Below are positions 19,550 to 30,826 of a stretch of 64,000 nucleotides of DNA, one piece after another. Below the pieces are notes generated by a model, which had not been told where the DNA came from, made no database searches, and saw nothing but the letters and a program-made list of their open reading frames with translations. The translations under genes were made by a program, and so were the position numbers. The stretch is from assembly GCA_024364735.1 (NCBI GenBank), contig JAGFNQ010006457.1, forward strand, positions 62,001 through 126,000. The letters run 5' to 3'. Source of the stretch: Boesenbergia rotunda. Its lineage: Eukaryota > Streptophyta > Magnoliopsida > Zingiberales > Zingiberaceae. The first letter of the stretch is position 1; every line of letters starts with the position of its first letter.

Positions 19550-20940
19550 TGTTGGTGCAGTATGCACCCAAGTCAAACCTGTGTTTTGATATTGGCAAAA
19601 AGGTTCAAAAGTTAAGGGTTAATGGTTGTCTAACGAGTTTCTTGAGTGTACAGGAAAAGCCCTAGTGAAGGAATGCTAGGCACTGGCGAAGGACTGCCAG
19701 AATGGAAAAGCCCTAGCGAAGGAATGCTAGGCACTGGCGAAGGACTGCCAGAATGGACAAAGCCCTAGCGAAGGATTGCTAGGCACTGGCGAAGGACTGC
19801 CAGAAGAAAAGACCTAGCGAAGGGCTGCTAGGCACCAAGCGAAGGGCAGCTTGGTAACTCAAGACCTGGCGAAGGACTGCTGGGCAAAAGTCCAACTGGA
19901 GGATCCGGTTGGCACCAGGTAAAACTCTCCCGAGAGGAGTAGGTGAGGACGCGTTCCCCTCGAGGGAACATTAGGCGTCGGTTCGACCTAGGGCTCCATT
20001 TTGGAGACCCAAAGTCAGAACCAAGACAGCTAAGGCTGTGAAAAATCAACTTAGTATTTGCTATTTTGGACTAACCCTGGATGCAGGACCGAAGGACTGT
20101 GTTTCTGCAGCTCAGAGGGCCTCAAAGGAGTGAGGCCGCAGCTGAGCAGGGCGCCCCGGATGTGTCGGGCGCCCCAGAGTCAACCCAAAGTCAGCAGAGA
20201 AGTAAACCTCCGACAGCACCGCGTTGGGGGGCGCCCCGCGCATGTCGGGCGCCCCTCTTGTCGCGGGCGCCGCGCAAATCGGGCACCGCGCAGATCGGGC
20301 GCCCCGCGTGTCTCGGGCGCCCACTGTGCCACGCCACTGAAGGCGGCTGCAGCTCACCCTCGCGAAGCCTCGGTGATAAAGCTTTGACCGGTCAACCCGG
20401 GCGCCCCGCCCGCATCGGGCGCCCCAGTCAACTGTGATCCCGAAGTCGAAGCGATCAGTCACGACCGAGGGCTCGCCGGATCATGAGCCACGTGGAGGGC
20501 GCCCCGAGCATGTCGGGCGCCCCCTGCCCTATATAAAGAGGGCCTCGACCCTCTTCAAAGAACAACGATTTCTTCGACAATTCTACGCTCTTCTGCTTCC
20601 ACGACACGCTCCAGAAAGCTGCCAACTCAAGCCGACGACGTCCCGCTGCTCCAGAACTTCAATCTTCACCGGACGTCGGTAACAAGAGTTGTATTTAAAG
20701 TTTACTATTCTGCTTTATTGTAAAATCTATTTGTAAACTTTGCGAACTTATAGAATTGCCCGCAGAAAACGGTCAACGACCGTGGGCCTTGGAGTAGGAG
20801 TCGACCCAGGCTCCGAACCAAGTAAACCTGCTGTGTTTGCGTTGTTTTACTCTCTTTTATTTCCGCTGCGCACCCGCTCTTTTAAATCCGAACGAATTGC
20901 GACATTCACCCCCCCCTCTCTCGCATTTCTCGATCCAACA
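19550..20940 (+). repeat. Copia C 3' LTR
   Basis: 1391 bp, TGTTGG..CCAACA, with the same internal parts as the 5' LTR: hairpin array 19659-19925, GGGCGCCC block 20149-20522, TATATAAA 20530-20537. It differs from the 5' LTR at three bases and a 1-bp indel. The next bases (CTACC) do not match the five before the 5' LTR (gttnc). Confidence 0.95.
20530..20537 (+). promoter_or_regulatory. TATA box, copia C 3' LTR
   Basis: TATATAAA, identical in position within the LTR to the 5' copy; could drive read-out into the gypsy remnant at 20941. Confidence 0.7.
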
Positions 20941-23283
20941 CTACCGTCTTTTCAAAAATCGATCTTAGATCAGGTTACCATCAAGTTAAAGTGAAACCAG
21001 ACGATATTCCGAAGACGGCTTTCCGGACTAGATACGGACACTTTGAATTCATTGTCATGCCCTTTGGAGTAACTAATGCTCCCGCCATGTTTATGGACCT
21101 GATGAATCGGGTATTCTTGGCATTCCTTGACAAGTTTGTGATCGTCTTCATTGACGATATCCTCATCTATTCGAGAGATCGAGAAGAGCACGTTGATCAC
21201 CTGAAGATGGTATTACAGATCCTTCGGGAAAAGAAGTTATATGCCAAGTTCTCCAAATGCGAATTTTGGCTCGATCAAGTGGCTTTTCTAGGCCATATTA
21301 TTTGCAAGGATGGAGTCATGGTGGACCGGAAGAAAATCGAGGCCGTGAGTAACTGGAACAGGCCGAGGAATGCTAGCGAAGTTAGGAGTTTTCTCGGACT
21401 AGCGGGCTATTACTAGAAGTTCGTGGAAGAATTTCTCCAGAATCGCAGCACCTATGACGGTCCTCACCAGGAAGAACCAGAAGTACGTATGGACAGAAGA
21501 ATGCGAGAGGAGTTTCTTGGAGCTGAAAAGGAGACTTACAAGTGCTCTAATCCTTACTCTTCCCGAAGATGACAAGAGCTTCGACATGTACAGCGATGCC
21601 TCCAAACTGGGACTCGGAGTTGTACTTATGCAGAGTGGTAAAGTTATTGCCTATGCCTCTAGGAAACTCAAGGAACATGAAAAGAACTATCCCACTCACG
21701 ATTTAGAGTTAGCAGCCATGGTCTTTGCTCTAAAGGTATGGAGACACTACCTATACGGAGCACAGTGCAAGATATATACAGATCACCAGAGTCTGCGATA
21801 TTTCTTCACTCTGAAGGACCTTAACATGCGACAACGTAGATGGCTCGAACTGGTAAAGGACTATGACTGCGAGATCTTTTATCATCCAGGCAAGGCGAAC
21901 AAAGTGGTCGATGCACTCAACAGAAAGTCCAGTGCCGCCTTGATGTCCTTATCAGTATTATCTCGACCGCTGGAAAAGGAAATTGTGAACTACGGAATCG
22001 AGATTATTTCCGGATGACTTTCGACCATGGCAATCGTACCAGCATTATTCGACGACATATTAGACAAGCAGAATGATGATCCAAGCCTCCAGAAGATCAA
22101 GCAGGATATTCTATAAGGAAAAGGCGAGGGTTTTCATATCGCCGATAACGGAATAGTATACCTTAGGGATCGTCTATGTATCCCTAATGATCTGGAGCTA
22201 CGAAAGAAGTTACTGGAGGAGGCTCACGGAACCCCTTATTCTATGCACCCGGGATCTACCAAGATGTATCAAGATCTAAAAATGAGATTTTGGTGGCTCA
22301 GTATGAAGAGGGACGTAGCTCAGCATGTCTATACCTGCCTGACCTGCCAGCAAGTTAAAGCAGAGCACCAGAGTCCCGGAGGAGTTCTGCAACCGATCCA
22401 AATTCTGGAGTGGAAATGGGAAGACATCTCTATGGATTTCATCTCAGGACTTCGCAGGACCACGAACGGATACGACGCTATATCGGTTATCGTCGATAGA
22501 TTAACGAAATCGGCACATTTCTTAGCGATCAAGATAACCTATTCAGTCGAGCAACTAGCTCAACTATATGCTAAGGAAATTATCAGACTACATGGTATTC
22601 CCAAGACCATCATTTCAGATAGGGATGGTTGTTTCACCTCGCAGTTTTGGGAATGCGTTCATAAAGCTCTCGGCACGAAGCTGCGATTTAGTACCGCCTT
22701 TGATCCTCAGAAAGATGGGCAAACGAAAGGGTGAACCAGGTACTGGAAGATATGTTACGAGCTTGTGCCCTGGATTTCAAAAGGAACTGGTGCCGATATT
22801 TATGCTTAGTGGAGTTCGCTTATAATAATAGCTACCAAGCTACTATCATAATGGCACCTTATGAAGCTCTGTATGCGAGGAGATGTAGATCTCCAATCTG
22901 TTGGCACGAAGGAGGCGAAAAGAAGGAGATGGGACTCCAGACGGATTTCATCAACGACACCACCCAAGCTATACAGAATATCCGCCAAAGAATAGAGACT
23001 GCTCAGAGCCGGCAGAAGAATTATGCGGATCAGCGACGTAGGCCTTTGGAATTCGGTGTCGGGGATTTGGTGTTCCTCCGAGTGGCTCCTATGAAAGGAG
23101 TAATGAGATTTGGGAAGAAAGGGAAGATAAGTCCGCGCTATGTGGGACCGTACAAGATCCTGAACAGAATTGGCAAGGTGGCTTACGAGCTCGAGCTACC
23201 TCAGGAGATGTCATTAATCCACAATGTGTTCCACGTATCGATGCTCAAGAAATATATTCCCAATGCACACCAAGTGATGGAGC
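20941..23283 (+). pseudogene. Gypsy J pol: RT (partial), RNase H, integrase, broken
   Basis: The frame enters mid-RT at 20943 (FSKIDLRSGYHQV), with VIVFIDDILIYS (YxDD-type box as FIDD) near 21141-21176. A TAG at 21414 and a +1 shift near 21435 lie at the RT/RNase H border. The RNase H segment (21454-22017) has MYSDASKLGLG and YTDHQSLRY. TGA at 22015 and TAA near 22114 follow. Integrase has an HHCC finger (about 22235-22355), SMDFISGL and IISDRDG with both Asp. A frameshift at about 22728 coincides with the expected catalytic Glu, whose codon is altered. The C-terminal part ends in HNVFHVSMLKKYIP. Solo LTR K interrupts at 23284; the chromodomain resumes at 26796. The 5' LTR, gag, protease and RT N-terminus are absent. 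Tekay/Del-like chromovirus by chromodomain and long LTR. Confidence 0.92.
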
Positions 23284-23611
23284 TGTAACGACCCAAAAAA
23301 TTTTCTCAATATTTTCTTTAAAATATTGATCATGTCTAGATAGTTTCCGAGGAACCTAGGGATACTAGTATGAACTTTAGACTAGTAACCCATGATTTCC
23401 CCATTTAAATAGAAAAGCTAAGTACTAATGGGCCTTATATGGGCTTTTCTAGTACCATGGTTATAGGTGGATTCTAGGTAGAATTTAATATAAATATAAA
23501 TGAGATTTTAATTAGGAATATTAGCAGGATTATGGGTGGGCCTTAGGGGAATTTTTGAAAATAATAAAATAAAAATAAAAATAAAATAGAAAAATTAAGT
23601 GCATGCACCAA

Positions 23612-23665
23612 GGATTGAACCTTGGACCTATGGTACCACCATGCATGTATTAACCAATTCACCTA
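23612..23665 (-). promoter_or_regulatory. tRNA-like A/B-box pair in LTR K
   Basis: Minus strand: TAGGTGAATTGG (23654-23665), one mismatch from the A-box, and GGTTCAATCC (23612-23621), a B-box lacking one base, 54 nt end to end. The B-box sits in a perfect CCAAGG..CCTTGG hairpin resembling a T-arm. Confidence 0.4.
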
Positions 23666-25154
23666 GCAAGGGTGTGCTAGTAGGGAATGAAGAGGATTTT
23701 GGTTAAGGCTTAGGGAAGTGAAGAGTCATCAAGAGAAGAGACACCATGACCCTTCACTTGCCCCCCTTCATGTGGTATAAAAGAGTGGATGAGAGAAGAA
23801 GAGACATAGGAGTTACTCTTTTCCTTCTCTTCTTCCCCAAGACCATTCCTCTCCCCCTTCATTCTTCTTCTAGCCAAAACCCACAAGGGTTTCTTTCCCT
23901 TGGAAATGCTTCACAAAAGACTCCATCTTGAAGATCCATGGCCTTCTACAAGGCTACAAGGGCTAAGGAGAAGTTTAGGGTCAAGGAGGTTTCTTTTTAC
24001 TTTCTATTCAAGGTTTATAAGCAAGATCAAGGAAGGTAAGACTCCCTCACCTATGGTATAATAGTTTTCAAGTTGTGATCATGATATAAGAATTTTGTTT
24101 GGAATATATGATGAAAAAAAATAGGGTTAGGGCCTCCAAAGGTTTCGGCCACCACAAGTTTCCATGTTTAGTTTTGGATCTAACTTTCCAATAATGTTTC
24201 CTAGGTTTTCTTATGTGGTAAAGAATGTTAATGGGGATTTATGTGGAAGTTTTTACATGACCTATGGTCTTGTAACTTTCGGCCAAGATGGGTTATAGGG
24301 CAAGAAGTTAGGGTTAACTCCAAGCAAGGGTTCTAATGGCTTCCTATGGTATTATATGTAAGGTATAAGATGTAAATTGAGACTTGTATGAATTTTTCCA
24401 TGTGCTTGTGACCCTCTAGGGTTTCGGCCAAAGTCAAGATGGGGGGGCTAAGACTTAGGGTTAGCTCCAATTATAGGGTTTAATGGCTCCCTATGTCATG
24501 GTGTGTAACTTATGGGTTTGCTTTTACTTATGGAACCATTCATGTTGATTGAATAAGGGAGCCTCCTCCTATTAACCATTCGGCCAAACCTCTAAACTAG
24601 GGTTAGGTGGGGTTAAGGTTTCAAGGATACTTGTTTATGTTTCATTATGATGTATGTATATGTTTAAGCATGTTGTAAGAATTTTTATGTTACCCAAAAC
24701 CCTAGCTTCATGTATGATGTATCATGACTTTGTATGTTAGGTCATGTGCTATGTTTATTCATGAATGTTTAGACCATGGGCCATGAACCTAGGGAGTATG
24801 AATCATGTATGAAAAGATCTATGCATGTTTACCTATGTACCATAATCATGCAAGTTTTATGAATTAAGATGCTAATTATGTATATATGCCATGATTTATG
24901 AATGATATGTATGTATGTCATGTTTTATGAATGACATGTATGTATGCCATGCTTTATGAATGATATGTACGTATGTTATGTTTAAGAATGAAGATGATGA
25001 ATGAAAATGATGATCATGGCTCTACGACAAAATGATGTAAGCATGACATACCTTATGAATGAAGATAATGAATGATGATGAATATTCATGCCTTTAAGGC
25101 ATCATGATGTTAAGTATGAATGATGAAATGTTAAGTATGTTTATGTCATGCTAA

Positions 25155-25482
25155 GGGATGGGCACCTTAAGAACGCCTTGGTTCTGGACTACCGTAGCTG
25201 TCCACGGTTCTGGAACTACCACAGCTGTTCCTATTCTTATGTCAAGTTTCATGAAACAAGATTATGTTTATGCTAAGAATGTTCTATGAATAATAAAGCA
25301 TGTGAAGTATTTTATTTTTATGAATGGGCTTGTACCGAACCGAAGTAAGGGTCCAAGGGATGGGCACCTTAAGAACGCCCCGGTTCTGGATTACCGAAGC
25401 TATCCACGGTTCTGGGACTACCGAAGCTGTCCAACAGGGATGGGCACCTTAAGAACGCCTCGGTTCTAGGACTACCGTAGCT
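25155..25482 (+). repeat. Interspersed repeat block in LTR K
   Basis: Three copies of a segment starting GGGATGGGCACCTTAAG (25155, 25357, 25437), each followed by CGGTTCTGGA and one or two ACTACCGTAGCTGTCC-type parts. A related single copy (CTCGGTTCTGG..GCAGCTGTCC) is in LTR J near 28870. Confidence 0.8.
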
Positions 25483-25689
25483 GTCCTTACCCTAGTAGGT
25501 CGAGACTAGCTACCTCGTATTTACTTAGGGATGTGCACATATGATGTATGTATGTGGTACAAGCCGAGGACCCCCATGATGTTATGATTATGTTTAAGTA
25601 TTTATAACTATGGTTTTCAAATTATGCATCCTTATGATATATGCATTTGACTCATGCATTCATTCATGTTATGCATTATGCCATGAAAA

Positions 25690-26220
25690 ATATGTTTATG
25701 TTTATGATACATGTTAAGAATGATACCATGATAAGTACGCTTAAGCTTATGTTTATGTTAAGAATGATGCCATGAAAAGTGTGTTTATGTTTATGATACA
25801 TGTTAAGAATGATACCATGATAAGTACACTTAAGCTTATGTTTATGTTAAGAATGATGTCATGAAATGTATGATTATGTTTATGATACATGTTAAGAATG
25901 ATACCATGATAAGTACGCTTAAGCTTATGTTTATGTTAAGAATAATGTCATGAAAAGTATGTTTATGTTTATGATTCATGTTAAGAATGATACCATGATA
26001 AGTATGCTTAAGCTTATGTTTATGTTAAGAAGGATACTATGATAAGTATGTTTATGTTTATACTCATGTAAAAAAATGATGCCATGATAAGTATGTTTAT
26101 GCAAATGTTCATGTTAAGAATTATGCCATGATAAGTAAGTTTATGTTTGTGGTGATGTCAAGAATTATGCCATGATAGGTATGTGTTATGTTTATGCTTT
26201 ATGTTCGGAATTATGCAATG
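25690..26220 (+). repeat. Tandem repeat, about 90 bp, in LTR K
   Basis: Five or more degenerate copies of an A/T-rich unit built from ATGTTTATGTTTATGATAC, TTAAGAATGATACCATG and ATAAGTACGCTTAAGC. The unit length is about 88-92 bp at first and it decays toward the 3' side. Confidence 0.8.
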
Positions 26221-26795
26221 TCAACTGTTTCATGTTTATGAATATGTGATGTATGGATTTTCATGAGTAGGAAAGGGTCTTACTAAGCCTATGTGCTTAT
26301 AGTCTTATTTTTCTTATACCGCAGATCAAGCAAGAGGTTACTAAGGGAAGCAGCAGGAGGGGCACGAGCATGTGTGTGTGTGGCAGTGACATGGCAAAGG
26401 ATTCTTTTATTTACACATATCGCATGTCTTGGGTTTTGAAATGCCTCCTTAGATTCCATGCTATGCTTATAATGGTTATGTGTAATGAATGACTTAAGAA
26501 TCATGATGTTTATGGATAAGTTACTTGCTACTTATGATGATTATAAATAAGTTATGGGATGGTTATATCATGATGCTATGCATGTCGTTAATATGCTAAG
26601 ACCAATTACACCAGGTTCTTGAATGACAATGTAGGCATGTATAGATGATTCATGTATTAGTTGCATGGTAAAAAGCATGTGTAGAAGAAAAAAAATTATT
26701 ACGCTGCATTAAGATGTTTTATATGTACATGTATGTTTAGCGTAACGCCGCTTTCTCGCCACACCATAAGTTGTGGGAAAAAGGCGGGCGTTATA

Positions 26796-26991
26796 GGAGC
26801 CGCAGGCCGTACAAATCCAAGAGAACCTGAGTTATGAAAGTAAACCCATACGGATCCTGGATCGAGATGTCAAGAGACTGAGGAACAAAGATGTACCCAT
26901 AGTCAAGGTCTTGTGGCAAAGTCATCAATCTGAAGAAGCTACCTGGGAACGCGAGGACGATATGAAACAAAAGTTTCCGGAGCTATTTTAA
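26796..26991 (+). pseudogene. Gypsy J chromodomain and pol C-terminus
   Basis: Resumes the J pol frame after the solo LTR. Residues PIRILDRDVKRLRNK, VKVLWQSH and EATWEREDDM are the chromodomain typical of Tekay/Del chromoviruses; the stop is TAA at 26989-26991. Chromodomains bias integration to marked chromatin. The fragment itself has no stops but is separated from the rest of pol. Confidence 0.88.
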
Positions 26992-27329
26992 GTTCGAGGA
27001 TGAACTTTCCAGAAGATATGGAGAATTGTAACACCCCACTAAATTCGCTTCAATATTATCCCTAATATTGAGTAGGATTCCATGAATGATAGCCATATTG
27101 GGTATGATTCATGAACGATAGTTATAGTTGTGGCAATTTTAGTGTAAGTGATCATAGGCCTTATATGGGCTCTAAATGATGAGAAATTCCTAATGGGTCT
27201 TAAATAGTACTTCATTAGTTATCCTAATGGGGCCCATGAGGATAAAAGAAATAACACATCATGTAATGGACCTTACTTTAGATGGGCTTGCAAAAGAATA
27301 AAAAAAAAATGAAATGATGTAGGTGCCAA

Positions 27330-27394
27330 GGATTGAACCTTGGACCTTAGAGATGTTGTAAGCCTTAATAATGCATATGTAACCAATTCACCTA
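27330..27394 (-). promoter_or_regulatory. tRNA-like A/B-box pair in LTR J
   Basis: Minus strand TAGGTGAATTGG (27383-27394) and GGTTCAATCC (27330-27339), 65 nt end to end, longer than in a tRNA. The same CCAAGG..CCTTGG hairpin surrounds the B-box. Confidence 0.35.
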
Positions 27395-29067
27395 GCAAGG
27401 GAGTGCTATTAGGAGGATAAAGGAAATTGTATATAGGTGTAAGGATAAGGGAGACGAAGAGGCACCATGGGAGATGAAGAGTCACCATGGAAGGGGAAGG
27501 GTCACTATGGAAAGTGAAGAGGCATACCTCTTCATTTACTATAAAAAGATGGGGAAAAAATGCCACAAGGCATCTGCTCATCCTCTCCTTGCCGAAATCA
27601 CCTAGGCTCCCTATTCATCAAGAAAATTCTCTCCAAGAAGATCTAGTGAAGGCTTTGTGTTTGTGAAGCAAAGGAAGAGCCAAGGAGCAAGAAGTTCTTT
27701 CTTTCTCCTTCTAGGTGATATATTTTGTTTGGAAATCCTTAGCACAAGGGTAAGACTCCCCTCACCTGCAACATAATAGTTCATATATGTTTTGTTCATG
27801 TTCTTGTATGTTCTTGCGATGTGTTGCTAAAATCGTGAAGCTTTTCCCTATGAGCAAGTTTCGGCCAACATGAGTTTTAGGGCCTAGGTTTGTGTTTGAT
27901 GCTATCTAATGACTCCAATATTTTCTTGATGTTAAGTTATGAGTTATGATGAAAAAAAAAAGATGAAGCAAAAGACCCTTAAATGTTTAGGCCAAGGCTC
28001 TCATGAAGCTATAGACTTGTTGGCCATAAGAAGATGTTTGGGTTCTTTTTGACTAGCTAATGATTTTAATTCCTTGTTAATATTTTGTTGAGTGTTTTAT
28101 ATATATTTATGCCATGTTTTCTCCTCTGAACATGTTCGGTTAATACCCTAAATAAGGACAAAAAATGAGTTAAAGATGTCATGTTACTTGCTAATGCTTC
28201 CTAGTGTTAGAGTATGTATTATATGCATGTTGTATGAATCAATTGCTTTTGTTTTTGTCATTTTCATGTTGATATGAACCATAGAAATTTCTGATCAATT
28301 TTTTAAATTGGGATTTAGGAAGGGTTAAGGTCAATACCTCACTTGATAATGTCTCTTTGTAGTAGGATATTCAATGTATACATGTTGTATGAGTTGTGTG
28401 ATGTTGTGTTGTGTTTTTATGCCATGATAACCCTATCTAAATGTTTTGACCAGTAGAATATATGTGAATTATGGTTGAATTAAAGGTATCCACTATGCCA
28501 TGATAGATGGAAATAAATAAAACAAGTTCCCTAGATGTATTACCCTTAGTTTTAAATTAAACATTATGTGTTTTATGAATCATGAATGATAAGTTGGCAT
28601 GTTATGAATTTTCTTACCATGAAATTATGTTTTCTCCATGCCATGATTCATGCTTGAAAGTTATGATGATATTTATGTTTTGAATGTATGCCCATGACAT
28701 GTATGACATTATGAATAAAAGAAAGTCTAAAGAGCAATTTCTAAGAAAAGAAAAGAAATGACGAACGAAATTGCTATGGAAAGAAAAGGAATCATGTATG
28801 CTATTTTACTTTATGTATTGGCTTGTACCGGATTTTGAAAAAGGTTCAAAGGGTGGGCTCCTAAGCAAGGCCTCGGTTCTGGACTTCCGCAGCTGTCCCT
28901 AGGTGCCAAGGTTGCCTAGTACCATAGTAGGTCGGGATTATCTACCTCGTACTCTACTAAGGGATGCGCGCAAATGATGAATGGGTACAAGCCAAGGATC
29001 CCAATGATGATGATATGTTGATGTTCAAGTATTATATTATATATATTCTTCAAAGTGCATCCTTAAT

Positions 29068-29175
29068 GTTTATGCACATGTTTATGTTTAATGATATTGC
29101 ATATGCTATGTTTAATGTTTATGCACATGTTTATGTTTAATGATATTGCATATGCTATGTTTAATGTTTATGCAC
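29068..29175 (+). repeat. Tandem repeat, about 49 bp, in LTR J
   Basis: Two full copies and a partial third of a unit containing TTTATGCACATGTTTATG and TGATATTGCATATGCT, nearly identical to each other. Confidence 0.85.
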
Positions 29176-29841
29176 ATGATTACGTTTTAAAGATTATGTG
29201 AATGTTAAGTGCTTTAAGTATTTACTCATGTCATATGTCCTTACTAACGACACACATATTCATGTTTTAAGTATTTATACTTATGTGTTTTTGATGCTTT
29301 ATGTGTTTATTCATGTTACAAGTTTATGTCAAATGATGTAGATTTCTACTTATATGTGATGCATGGATTTTGTGAGTAAGCAAAGAGCTTACTAAGCATT
29401 TTATGCGTATAGTCTACCTTCTTATGTTGTAGGATCAAACTAAAAGGGGAAGCAGCAGGAGGGCATGTGTGTGTGTGGCAGTGACTTGGCAGAACGATCC
29501 TACTGTTGTCTTTACTCTTACTTATGGACTTATTTCGCATGGACTTAATGTTGCTACTTATAAATGCATGTGTTAGTTCTTATGTTTACGCTTACTACTT
29601 GTTGGAGTTGAAGTTCTTTATGATATGCATGCTTAATGTAGAACAATATACTCTCTTGTTAGATATGCTATGCTATGATTCACATGCTTAAAGTAGTTTA
29701 GTTAGAAAGAAATTTATCCAATTGCATATGTTCATGATTTAGTATTATTTCTGCTGCTATATTTATGCTTCATATGCAATAATGTACGAAAGAAAGCAAA
29801 AAAAAAGTAACGCGTCGCTCACGTAAGGGGCGGGTGCTACA

Positions 29842-29979
29842 ATTCAAGGAACCTTTGTACTTATCTTGGAGGTCTAGGGTTCGAATCTGTGGAAGGCAAA
29901 AACCCATTGCCCGGAATGGGATGACCGTAGGGCACGACCTAGAGAGCCGCCTGATGGGGCTAGAGGGGCCGTGTCGCTA
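29842..29979. other. Unclassified segment with a B-box-like sequence
   Basis: 138 bp between gypsy J LTR and copia F leader. It holds GGTTCGAATCT (near 29878) and a GC-rich part with GCCCGGAATGGG and GAGAGCCGCC. No A-box at tRNA distance, no ORF. It may be the tail of an unidentified repeat. Confidence 0.35.
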
Positions 29980-30826
29980 CAGTTGTATTTAAATTTTGTA
30001 ATTATATACGGCACGTGTTTAGCTAGCCGAGCTTTTTGTTTACTTTTCGATCTAGATTTCATGTACACTCCTTCATGGAGTATAGGATCGATGATGTAAA
30101 TAATTAGCTAGTCATTTCGACTCGGAGATCCCTCATCGTGGCTTGCACATGGTATAGGGAGGAGCGGACGAGGTGACGACGTGACTGGAGACGTATTGGA
30201 GTCCAAGGCCATAAAAGTTGGAAAATCTAGGATTTTCTTTTTCATTATGTTGGTTATCTGCTTGTTGTGTGTGTGCATGTTAAAAATTCCTCAAATTAAA
30301 TAACTACGTGGGAGAGGGACCCTAAGGGTCCCGTGGCCTCCATTACAATCCGATATGTGATGCGAATAGGTCTGCGCATCAGCTCTAAGTGCCTTCCTCC
30401 CCATCGGATGGGCTTGTTTTGCAGATCACTGGGTAGGGAAAGTCTATAGAAAATTATTGAAGAGTGTGTGTACTTCCCCATCGGAAGACACATAATCGGA
30501 AATAATTTTCTTAGTGTCATGTAATGGTAAACACTTAGATACGAATAATAGTATCCTCCCTATCGGAGTCACTGCTATTATTTGCAGGGCTGAAGTGAAT
30601 CAACTATTAATCTTATTTGTCAAAAAGTTTGGTTGACAAGATAGTATGATTAATGGGTAAAACCTCCTCTTACGAATGTAGAAATTCGTATACGTCCACA
30701 CCATCTTGGCATGTGAATTTCTTGGTGTTTAGAGGAGTTGGTTGATTTTAAAAATTTATTGTTTGAGGAATCAATTTATTTTCGTATTCTAAAGTAGTGT
30801 ATGTTGTGATTCTCACGATTTTCAAA

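Larger units (their letters stand above)
11460..20940 (+). mobile_element. Copia C, complete SIRE-type LTR retrotransposon
   Basis: A 9.48-kb element has LTRs with TGTTGG..CCAACA ends, a tRNA-Met primer site, gag and pol in separate frames, several polypurine tracts and long non-coding segments before and after pol. The two LTRs differ by 3 substitutions (tcagaag/tcatgag counts two; acacactcc/acacgctcc one) and one 1-bp indel near 12481, implying a recent insertion. Gag with a C-terminal coiled coil, long LTRs and repeated AGGGGGAG tracts fit the SIRE/Maximus lineage. No env-like ORF follows pol. Flanking sequence is unrelated on the two sides and there is no target duplication. Confidence 0.93.
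23284..26795 (+). mobile_element. Solo LTR K, 3.5-kb chromovirus LTR inside gypsy J
   Basis: It begins TGTAACGACCC, ends GGCGGGCGTTATA, and is flanked by GGAGC at 23279-23283 and 26796-26800. 3512 bp with no internal domain, hence a product of LTR-LTR recombination. TATAAAAG lies at 23776-23783. The antisense tRNA-like motif is at 23612-23665. Repeats are at 25155-25482 and about 25690-26220. The conserved 3' block (GGTCTTACTAAGC, then GAAGCAGCAGGAGG, then GTGTGTGTGTGGCAGTGAC) is shared with the LTRs at 27027 and 59948. Small ORFs are not genes. Confidence 0.92.
27027..29841 (+). repeat. Gypsy J 3' LTR
   Basis: It begins TGTAACACCCC after a short purine tract (AGAAGATATGGAGAAT) and ends GGGGCGGGTGCTACA; 2815 bp. 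TATAAAAA is at 27540-27547. The antisense tRNA-like motif is at 27330-27394. The 49-bp tandem repeat is at 29068-29175. The conserved GCAGCAGGAGG/GTGTGTGTGTGGCAGTGAC block lies near 29450-29485. No matching 5' LTR exists in the window. Confidence 0.88.

Noticed and set aside
20941..23283. Endogenous pararetrovirus
   Set aside because: Integrase, HHCC finger and chromodomain are present and the order RT-RNase H-integrase is that of Ty3-gypsy; no movement protein or coat motifs.
27273..27799. Minus-strand ORFs of 62-102 codons in LTR J
   Set aside because: LTR sequence with promoter and leader; no family similarity.
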